Position numbers and translations under genes: made by a program. Source: Sebaldella sp. S0638 (GTDB lineage: Bacteria; Fusobacteriota; Fusobacteriia; Fusobacteriales; Leptotrichiaceae). Taken from it: a stretch of 64,000 bases of DNA. The notes under the pieces were generated by a model that saw only the letters and a list, made by a program, of their open reading frames with translations, was not told the DNA's origin and ran no database searches. How positions within the stretch are numbered: the first letter of the stretch is position 1; every line of letters begins with the position of its first letter. Location of the stretch: contig NZ_JAMZGM010000013.1 of the NCBI RefSeq assembly GCF_024158605.1, forward strand, positions 1 to 64,000, read 5' to 3'. Below, piece by piece: positions 53,102 to 61,500 of this stretch.

Positions 53102-53653
53102 CTATTTATATACTATCTGCTCTGCTATTCTGTCTGCTTCATCTTTTCCCTTCAGCATTTCTATCAGTCTTAAGGAAAAATCTACTGCTGTCCCTGCTCC
53201 TCTTGAAGTAGTTATATTCCCGTCTGTCACTACATTTTCTTTCAGTAAAACAGCTTCGTTTTTTTCAAGATCAGATTCCACAGCCGGAAAAGAAACTGCT
53301 TTTTTACCTTTAAGTATGCCTAAACGAGCTAAAACACCCGGAGCAGCACAGATAGCCGCTATATATTTTTTATTATTTTTACTGAAATCCAGTAATTTTT
53401 CCAATAAAAAATCCGACTTCTCATAATTCCCTGTTCCGGGTCCTCCCGGCAATAAGAGCATATCATAATCCTCAAAATTAATATCTTTCATATTTTTATC
53501 AGTTTCTATTATTACATTATGGCTGCTTTTTACATTTTTCTCATTAAATACAGAAATAGTATCTATCTCTATTCCCGCACGTCTCAAAAGATCTACCGGT
53601 GTCAATGCTTCTATCTGTTCAAATCCCTCTACTATAAATTCAGCAACTTTCAT
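53102..53653 (-). CDS. DJ-1/PfpI-family protein (DJ-1/YajL type)
   Basis: About 183 residues from the ATG at 53653 (GAGGTG upstream; a GTG at 53662 is less likely). DJ-1 signatures are intact: VEGFEQIEALTPVDLLRRAG, LLLPGGPGTGN and the nucleophile elbow AAICAAPGVLARLGIL with the reactive Cys near residue 105. Family members are glyoxalase/deglycase-like or redox-stress proteins. Stand-alone gene; role beyond stress protection unknown. Confidence 0.88.
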   Translation of the reverse strand: MKVAEFIVEGFEQIEALTPVDLLRRAGIEIDTISVFNEKNVKSSHNVIIETDKNMKDINFEDYDMLLLPGGPGTGNYEKSDFLLEKLLDFSKNNKKYIAAICAAPGVLARLGILKGKKAVSFPAVESDLEKNEAVLLKENVVTDGNITTSRGAGTAVDFSLRLIEMLKGKDEADRIAEQIVYK

Positions 53654-53788
53654 AATTTTCACCTCATATTTTTATTTCATAAATAGTTTTTTTCTAAGAA
53701 TTCCCTGTTTTAAATATATCACTAAAATGGCAAAATAACAACAAACGAATTTTTATCCTTGTATAAAATTCCATAATCTGACTGTAAC

Positions 53789-53817
53789 GAAAAAACTGCC
53801 TAAATATAGACAGTTTT
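53789..53817 (-). terminator. Terminator of the fprA-ptsI operon
   Basis: AAAACTG/CAGTTTT arms with a short AT loop and T-run on the minus-strand 3' side, 13 bases after the ptsI stop. Confidence 0.75.
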
Positions 53818-53829
53818 CCCTTTATATAA

Positions 53830-55536
53830 TTATCTTAAATTTTCCAAAACTTCTTCCGGTGTATTCAGTGCTAAGATTTCATCTCTGTATTTTTGTGCTT
53901 TTTCATAGTTGCTGTTTCTGATTTTCTTCTTAACCTGAAGTACTGATGATGCGCTCATGCTGAATGCATCCAGTCCCATTCCAAGTAATACTTCTGTAGC
54001 TCTTCTATCTCCTGCGAATTCTCCGCACATACTAACAGATATATTTCTGTCATGCCCTGCATCTATTACTTTCTGTATTGCTTCTAATACAGCAGGGTTA
54101 AATGAATCATATAATGATGCTACCAGTTCGTTTCCTCTGTCTACTGCAAGGAAATACTGTGTTAAGTCATTTGTTCCTATTGAGAAGAAGTCTACTTCTT
54201 TTGCGAATTTATACGAGATAATAGCTACAGATGGAGTTTCCACCATGATTCCTACTTTTATATCTTTATCATATTTTTTACCTATTTCATCAAGTTCTTT
54301 CTTACATTCATCAAGTATTTCATTGGCTTTTCTTACTTCATTTATTGAAGTTACCATTGGATACATGATTTTTACCTGTCCGTAAGCACTTGCTCTTAAT
54401 ATTGCTCTTAACTGAGTTTTGAATATATCCTGTTTTACAAGAGAGATTCTTATTGCTCTCCATCCAAGGAACGGATTTAATTCTTTAGGAAGATCCATAT
54501 AAGGAAGTTCTTTGTCCCCTCCTATATCCATTGTTCTTATAGTAACCGGTTTCCCCTGAAGCTTTTCGGCAACTACTCTGTATGCCTTATACTGCTCGTC
54601 TTCTGTAGGAAGGTGATCTGAATTCATAAATAAGAATTCTGTTCTGTATAGTCCTACCCCTGTTGCTCCTGCTTCAAGAACAGCATCTATATCTTCCGGG
54701 CTTCCTATATTTCCCCATAATTCTACTTTATGTCCGTCTTCAGTTACAGCTTCTTCGTGGATTAATTTTTTCAGTTCTTCTCTTTCTTTCAGGTAAGCTT
54801 CTCTTTTTTCTGTATAGTCTTTTAAAACACTTGCATCAGGTTCTATGATAATTTCTCCCAATTCACCGTTCATTACTATTGGAGCTCCGTCAGCTATTTC
54901 TTTTAATGCATCTTTTACTCCTACTACTGCCGGAAGTTCCAAAGATCTTGCCATAATAGCAGAATGCGATGTCTTTCCTCCTATTTCAGTAATAAATCCA
55001 ACTGCATTTTTAAGATCAAGCTGCGCTGTGTCAGATGGTGTAAGATCATAAGCTATAACTACTGTTTCAGGATCAAGGTTACTCAGATCCTTCATTCTTA
55101 TACCAAGTATATTTTTAAGCCATCTTTTTCCGACGTCTTTCAAGTCAGCTTCTCTTTCTCTTAAGTAAGGATCATCAAGCTGTGAAATCATTTCACAGTA
55201 CTCATTAACACCTTCATCAAGAGCTCTGGCTGCAGCCATTTTTTCAGCTTTTATTTTATCTCTGACTTCGTCCATCAGATCATCATCTTCAAGAAGCATT
55301 ATATGCCCGTCAAAAATAGCAGCTTTGTCTTCACCCATTTTTTCTTTAACTTTGTCTCTAATAGAAATCAACTGTAATTTAGATTTTTTCTGTGCATCTA
55401 ACAATTTTTCAATTTCTGTTCCTACCTGTACTTCTGATATTTTTTCCTGAGGTATGTTCATTTCTTCTTCGATGAATAACATAGCCTTCCCAATAGAAAT
55501 CCCTTCTGAAGCTCCAATTCCTTTAAATTCTTTCAT
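53830..55536 (-). CDS. ptsI: Phosphoenolpyruvate-protein phosphotransferase, enzyme I
   Basis: A 568-residue general PTS enzyme. It autophosphorylates from PEP and charges HPr. The N-domain begins KGIGASEGISIGKA. The phosphohistidine lies in GGKTSHSAIMARS (about residue 190). The PEP-binding C-domain has IRTMDIGGDKELPY, MVETPSV, SIGTNDLTQYFLAVDRGNE and the catalytic Cys in SMCGEFAGD. It lies 23 bases after an FprA-type flavoprotein gene, not next to ptsH as in most genomes. It supports the PTS systems of this window. Confidence 0.95.
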   Translation of the reverse strand: MKEFKGIGASEGISIGKAMLFIEEEMNIPQEKISEVQVGTEIEKLLDAQKKSKLQLISIRDKVKEKMGEDKAAIFDGHIMLLEDDDLMDEVRDKIKAEKMAAARALDEGVNEYCEMISQLDDPYLREREADLKDVGKRWLKNILGIRMKDLSNLDPETVVIAYDLTPSDTAQLDLKNAVGFITEIGGKTSHSAIMARSLELPAVVGVKDALKEIADGAPIVMNGELGEIIIEPDASVLKDYTEKREAYLKEREELKKLIHEEAVTEDGHKVELWGNIGSPEDIDAVLEAGATGVGLYRTEFLFMNSDHLPTEDEQYKAYRVVAEKLQGKPVTIRTMDIGGDKELPYMDLPKELNPFLGWRAIRISLVKQDIFKTQLRAILRASAYGQVKIMYPMVTSINEVRKANEILDECKKELDEIGKKYDKDIKVGIMVETPSVAIISYKFAKEVDFFSIGTNDLTQYFLAVDRGNELVASLYDSFNPAVLEAIQKVIDAGHDRNISVSMCGEFAGDRRATEVLLGMGLDAFSMSASSVLQVKKKIRNSNYEKAQKYRDEILALNTPEEVLENLR

Positions 55537-55559
55537 ACTTCTCTCCTTTGATAAAAATT

Positions 55560-56768
55560 TTAATTATTTAATGAATTATAAATTGCATCCACGAATTTGG
55601 TTAATTTTTCTTCATCCTGTTCTTTCATTGATGAATTTACCTCCAAAGGATCCCCTATTATTTCTGTATCTTTCATTTTTGATACATGTTCGGTAATTAC
55701 CTTTATTGCACTTGAAGCCCATGTATAATTTCCTATTATACCAACCTTTCTTTTCTGCATATTCAAAGCTGTTAATTCGTGCAGTAAAGCGTCCATTACA
55801 TGATACAGCCCGCCGTTATAAGATGGTGATGCCACTACCATGTGGCTGTACTTCCATACTTCTGCAATTATATATGAAGGATGTGTTTTTGAAACATCAA
55901 AAACTCTCATATCTTCCACACCTTTTTCAGCAAGTCTGTTTGCTACTGCGTTAACTACATTTTCTGTATTTCCGTACATTGATGCATAAAACAGTACTAC
56001 TCCTTTTTTCTCAGGAGTGTAAGAACTCCACTTATCATACTTATCAAGAAAGTATTCAAGATTTGTTCTCCATGATGGTCCGTGAAGCGGACATATCATT
56101 TTTATCTCATTTTTTGTGAGCTTTTTTAAGGCATTTTGTACCTGCATTCCGTATTTCCCTACTATATTAGCATAATATCTTCTTGCCTCTGACAGATAGT
56201 ACCCTTCAAAGTCTGTCTGATCGCTGAACAGATTTCCGTTTATTGCCCCGAATGTACCGAAAGCATCTGCGGAAAACAATATTTTCTGACTGGATTCATA
56301 TGTTGCCATTACTTCGGGCCAATGCACCATCGGCATCATGTAAAAGTTCAGTGTATGTTCTCCAAGGGAAAGACTTTCTCCCTCTGCTACTTTATGATAA
56401 TTTTCAGGCTTTCTTGTATCATAAAACTGTTCAAAAAACTGAAAAGTTTTTGCATTTCCTACTATTTTCATATCAGGATAAATTCTTAACAAGTCTTCTA
56501 TATTTCCACAATGATCAGGTTCCATGTGGTTTATTACCAAATAATCAAGATTCCTTCCATTTAGAACATATCTGATATTATCTATAAACTGGTCTCTTAT
56601 AGCTGAATCAACAGTGTCGATCAAAGCTGTCTTTTCATCAAGAATCAGATATGAATTGTATGATACCCCTTTTGGTACTGGGAACATGTTTTCAAAACGT
56701 TCTAGTCTTCTGTCATTACCTCCGACCCAGTAAATTTTTTCACTAACTTTTTGTACACAGTGTATCAT
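55560..56768 (-). CDS. FprA-family flavodiiron protein
   Basis: A 402-residue A-type flavoprotein. The N-terminal metallo-beta-lactamase-like domain has the diiron ligands in HMEPDHCGN (H-x-E-x-D), H149-region MVHWPE, and D near SADAFGT. The C-terminal flavodoxin domain (about 255-400) binds FMN (FYASMYGNTENVV, then SPSYNGGLYHVMD). It reduces O2 to water or NO to N2O and protects anaerobes against them. GGAGGAG precedes the ATG. It is co-transcribed with ptsI, an unusual pairing. Confidence 0.93.
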   Translation of the reverse strand: MIHCVQKVSEKIYWVGGNDRRLERFENMFPVPKGVSYNSYLILDEKTALIDTVDSAIRDQFIDNIRYVLNGRNLDYLVINHMEPDHCGNIEDLLRIYPDMKIVGNAKTFQFFEQFYDTRKPENYHKVAEGESLSLGEHTLNFYMMPMVHWPEVMATYESSQKILFSADAFGTFGAINGNLFSDQTDFEGYYLSEARRYYANIVGKYGMQVQNALKKLTKNEIKMICPLHGPSWRTNLEYFLDKYDKWSSYTPEKKGVVLFYASMYGNTENVVNAVANRLAEKGVEDMRVFDVSKTHPSYIIAEVWKYSHMVVASPSYNGGLYHVMDALLHELTALNMQKRKVGIIGNYTWASSAIKVITEHVSKMKDTEIIGDPLEVNSSMKEQDEEKLTKFVDAIYNSLNN

Positions 56769-56869
56769 TTTTGTTCTCCTCCTTAAAATTATAGCGCATT
56801 ATTTGAAGATTTAATCACAAGATTTCCATAATACTATTAAGGCTGTAAAGTGTAAATATAGAGAAAGCG

Positions 56870-57550
56870 CTAGTTCCAATGTAACTTCTTATCCTGATCT
56901 CTTAATAATTTTACAATTTCACCTTTTCCAAATTTTGTTGCCATATCTATAGGCGTCTCATCTTTGAAATTTGGAACCCTTGGATCAGCTCCGTATTCAA
57001 TCAATAATTTTACTATCTGGATATTACCTTTCAAAACTGCATCGTCAAGAGGCGTCCAGCCGTCATTATCACTCTGGTAGTTCACAATATTTTTATTATG
57101 ATCCAGCAATATTTTCACTGCTTCTGCATTTCCGTAGTAACATGCTGTATGTAATGCCAGTCTGCCAAAAACAGGATGCTTTTCATAGACACTGGCTCCT
57201 CTTTTCAGAAGCTCCGCAAGCATTTCATTATTTCCAGACTCTATAGCAACTATAATAGGTGTATACCCCAGTTTATTACGTGAATTAACTGTAAGCTGTG
57301 TCCTGAACTGTCTTGGTGCTATTTCAGGTCCGTAAGTTCCTTCTTTTACAGTCTGTTGTCTTGCCTGCCGGTTTTTCTCCATATCTAAAATATTTATAAC
57401 TAATAAATTATTTTTTTTGCGGATGGTGTCCAAAAAAAAATTAACTGCATTTTCTTCGTATTTACTGTCATCCATCTGCTTTAACATATCTATTTCATTT
57501 GAAAATATTACAACATTAAATAACAATATCCATATCAAGATTTTTTTCAT
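56870..57550 (-). CDS. Secreted ankyrin-repeat protein
   Basis: A 226-residue protein with a short Sec signal (MKKILIWILLFNVVIFS), then about four ankyrin repeats (GYTPIIVAIESGNNEMLAELLKRGA, LALHTACYYGNAEAVKILLDH, GWTPLDDAVLKGNIQIVKLLIEYGA and ETPIDMATKFGKGEIVKLL, each about 33 residues). No lipobox, so probably periplasmic or secreted. Ankyrin proteins mediate protein binding. A moderate GGAGTG site lies before the ATG. No operon partners. Confidence 0.82.
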   Translation of the reverse strand: MKKILIWILLFNVVIFSNEIDMLKQMDDSKYEENAVNFFLDTIRKKNNLLVINILDMEKNRQARQQTVKEGTYGPEIAPRQFRTQLTVNSRNKLGYTPIIVAIESGNNEMLAELLKRGASVYEKHPVFGRLALHTACYYGNAEAVKILLDHNKNIVNYQSDNDGWTPLDDAVLKGNIQIVKLLIEYGADPRVPNFKDETPIDMATKFGKGEIVKLLRDQDKKLHWN

Positions 57551-57984
57551 TAAAACACACTCCAGACTATGCTTCCTAAATTATATCATCAATTGTTTAT
57601 ATTTTCAAACATAATATCTACTATCAAAGGAAATAAATCTTTAACGCTATTTTTGTATACCACATGTATATCTTATAAATTGTGTGATATAATTCCATGT
57701 TTTCACAATAAAAAAGTCAAGAGTTCTTCAAAATCTCCTGACTTTTTTCCTTTGCTCTGAACCCAATTACCAACCACCCTCCGAGGTCAATCTGAGCCAA
57801 TAGAGTGTTTTAAATAAAAAAGACTACCTGTTACTTGTCTCTGAAATTTGAAGTGCTTAAAATGGAGCTGAGAAAAAAGGAAAGGATAACATCAAAATGA
57901 CATTATCCTTACCTATCTTCAGTTGCTTCACATAATTAATCATTAATGGGTGTTTTTCCGAAAATGAGGACGAGACCCTAAAAA
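57551..57984. other. Noncoding region between CDI locus and ankyrin gene
   Basis: No supported gene. It has the terminator at 57711-57750, an inverted repeat AAGGATAA (57882-57889) / TTATCCTT (57903-57910), and short open codons on the minus strand ending at about 57728 that read IDLGGWLVIGF and a KSQEIL tail. The last may be the decayed end of an old immunity or toxin gene, but there is no start or upstream frame. Confidence 0.4.
57711..57750. terminator. Terminator after CDI immunity region
   Basis: AAAAAGTCA-GAG and CTC-TGACTTTTTT arms form a strong stem with T-runs on both strands. Confidence 0.75.
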
Positions 57985-58521
57985 CTAACTATATGTATCA
58001 AACTCCTGACAAACTTGAATATCATATTTATCTATCAACTTTGAAGGTGCGGGAACTACCTTCTCTCTTAATTCTATTTCTTTCAAATTAATATCCAGTA
58101 CTTCACCTCCTAAATCCGATATATAATATATTCTTTCTTTTTTTAGATCTGTATAGACTCTATAATAATAAGATTCTATTGGTCCTTCTATATTAGACTT
58201 AAATATAAGTATTTCAGTCAAAACCTCATATAATTCTATTATTAACCTATCCGTATCATTATCAATTCTCAATATCTCCATTTTTAGCAAATTATTAAAA
58301 TCATACCATCTTTTTTTGAAATTGTACTCTTCAATATCGAGATCTTGAAATTTCAATAAATACTTAATGTAATTGGTTCTTATCTTATTATCTTTATAAT
58401 TTTCTAACTTCTTCCCCCAATTTAAAATTATTTTTGCCAAACTCAATGGGTCTATATTTTCCCCACTTATTTCTATATCTTTTTTCAATATTTGCCATTC
58501 TCTTTTTAGCAATATGTCCAT
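57985..58521 (-). CDS. Putative CDI immunity protein
   Basis: A 178-residue, soluble, acidic/helical protein with no recognised family. Its ATG (58519-58521) follows the stop codon of the giant CdiA-like gene without any gap, and the GGGAGGAAAG site lies within the end of that gene. This tight toxin-gene-end/small-gene layout is the usual cdiA-cdiI arrangement. It should bind and neutralise the C-terminal toxin domain of its neighbour in the cytoplasm. Function is inferred from position only. Confidence 0.65.
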   Translation of the reverse strand: MDILLKREWQILKKDIEISGENIDPLSLAKIILNWGKKLENYKDNKIRTNYIKYLLKFQDLDIEEYNFKKRWYDFNNLLKMEILRIDNDTDRLIIELYEVLTEILIFKSNIEGPIESYYYRVYTDLKKERIYYISDLGGEVLDINLKEIELREKVVPAPSKLIDKYDIQVCQEFDTYS

Positions 58522-61500
58522 TTACTTTCCTCCCACTGGAAAAGTCGTTATCAAATTCCCTTTCATATCTGTTAATAATTTTATCCATGTTGTATCCCCT
58601 CCACCTTGTTTTAATGAAGCTTTACCAACTACTTGTCCAGTATCTACAATACGCTCATACATTCCGGGTTGAACTTCTCTAATTGGTGAATCTACTACTA
58701 TTTTACTTTGCAAAATTGATTTTATTTCCTCTTCACTTTTCGTAAATACTGATCTATTATTTGCAAGGGACTCATCAAAATGCCTTTTTACAACATGTTT
58801 CCATCCTGCATCTGATGGATCACCATTCTTTTTTAATGGCGTGTACGCTGTGAAATCATTTGCAATATTTACTCTACTTGTATTAGGTTCTATCATTCTT
58901 CCAGTTACAGGATCTTTTACTAAAGGAACCTTAGTTGTTGAATCTTTCACAGAAGCAGCCTCATTTTTAATAGATGTATCATTAATTATACTTTCAGTTT
59001 TTGATGAATTACTTATTTTTCCAATCCAAAGCTCTGTTGCTATTTTCCCCATACCATCTATCGCAATTCCTATTTTTTCTGCTCCTACTTCTGCTGACAT
59101 TTTTTCATTTGATACTGTTAATGTCATTCCATCATATCCCGTTGCTGATTTTGATAGATAATTTCCTGTTATATTTTTTCCACCCAATGAACCTCTTTGT
59201 TTGATTCCTTCTTCTATCTCCTTTTGTCCATCATAATATTGTTTTAACTGACTATCTATTTCCTTTTTTTCTTCACTAGTTTTAGCATTTCTTTTAGCTT
59301 CTTCTAAACTATTTATATTATCTGATAGCCATTGTAATACTGCCCGTTCCTCTTTATTTCCTGTACTTTGATATTCCAGCAATGACTCAAATACTAGTTT
59401 ATTTCCATCCTTATCAATCATTTCTATTCTTATATTATCTTGCACTCCATTATACAAGGCATTTTCTCTAAATTCTTTTAATGCTTTTTCTTTTTTTTCT
59501 TCTTCTGTTGAAATATTTTTGCTATTTTCAATAACGAAATCTGAAAATCCAGATTTTTCATCTGATTTTCCATTCTTTGTTTCACTTACATCATCAACTA
59601 TTTTCTTAATTCCCTTATCTACTTTGATTGCTTTTTGTGTTATATCTTTTTGACATTTTTTATCATTTCCACACTTATCTAACTTAGGAATAAAAATTTT
59701 ATTTGTCGTTCCACCACACATTTCATCCCCAGAACCTTGTCCACACTTTGTTGCAAAATCTAAATCTTCATCAGATATTAGAGCATATTTACCATTCCCT
59801 GAATCCAATACACTGCTTCCACTCAAAATATCATTATAAAAACTATTTCCACTTCCATCTAAGGCTTTTCTCCCTATTGATGTAAAATCTTCCTCAAGCT
59901 TATTATTCTTTCCTGCCTGCTGCTCTGTTTTATTGTAAACATATGGATTACTTGGATTGTAATGACTTAATTCTGCTCCTAATGCATTATAGACCTGCTC
60001 CATATCTGATACATCTACATTTTTTACATTAATGAAAATATTTATTACTCCTGTTTCTTTTGCATCCTTTCTTTCATAAGCTGCCATTTCTCCATTTTTA
60101 TCTTCATCTGTAAAACTCACTATTATTTTTATATCTTCATCTATTCCATATGTATTTCTTAATACATTTGCCATATCATTGGCTAGTTTCTCCGAATTAC
60201 CTGCTTTCTTATCATCCGGCAGATTTTTGAGGTTTTCATATCCCTTATGCATTTCCTGATACTTTATAAGATTAGCATCTGTATTTCTCAGTGTTCCTAC
60301 TAAATTATCAAGAAAATTACTTCCTTCATTTTCTGTTGTTACCTGTATCGCCCTTATTATATCTCCCGGAAGCTGTGCCAGTCCGTTTAAATCTTTAATA
60401 ACCTGATTTCTTGTCGTTTCATTTATCAAATCTGTATGTAACGTAGTATCTATCTGTTCTACTACCTTGTCTTTTGTTACTACCTGTGCCTTATTTATAT
60501 CTGTGTTTATTCCCAGTTCATCAAGATTCAGTTTTTTTCCTGCTTCTGTTACTTCTGTATTCACAAATGTCGAATTAGTATTCTGTTCTTTATCATGACT
60601 TCCATACTGAATAGATGTTTGCGGTGCTACTGTCTTTTTATCATTTAAACTTATTCCGCTTAAACCTATACCGTAATTCTCCCCTTCATTATAATCTTTT
60701 AAATTCTCTATTACAACTTTTTTTGCTTCTATTCCGAGTTTTTCATTCTCATTCAGACTTCCTATTACTGATCCTATATTTGTTAATGTTTCTCCTATTT
60801 TTATACTTCCGCCATTCTCTGCAAGTATACTTGTCTGATTTCCTGTCCACTTACTATCCTGATGATTTTCTCCATAACTTCCGCCTATTGACGGTCTTGC
60901 AGTATCTGTCTGAAAATTTGTTCCTTCAAGTTTTCCAGATACATTTATTCCGGCACTATAATTCTTTCCATCTGACTTATACTCATCCTGTAATGAAATT
61001 ACGTTTAAATTTTTCCCTATATCAAAATTGATCTTATCCGCTGTTACGTTAACCCCTGCAAATGTTGCATCATCCTTTGTTGTAAGCTGGAAAGTTCCTC
61101 CTACTCCTATATATGTATTATCATAATACTTGGAGTCTGTATTTGATTTTCCTCCTGCTATATTAAGTCCGCCTATTGCATGGCTGTTTACTATATCATA
61201 ACCTATACTGCCGCCTACTGAACTTGATTTCGTATTATTGCTGTAAGTATTTTCCCCGGCTCTTGCTTCAAAGTTTTTAGCATCTACTATCAGGTTTTCA
61301 CCTACATTTATCTTTTGGTTTACAAGCAATACATTTCCTTCAGATTCTATCAAAAAATTCTTCCCGACATTTATTACCCCAGCTACTGAAGTCGTACCAT
61401 TTGTATTTGATTCATAACTGCTCTGGCTAAAATTCAGTGATACTGATGCACTTACCAGTCCTTTGGCTGCATCTCGAAGATTACTTCCTGATAATCCTCC

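Noticed and set aside
58394-58588. 64-codon minus-strand frame overlapping toxin end and immunity start
   Set aside because: Wrong frame relative to two well-supported genes and no separate start site.
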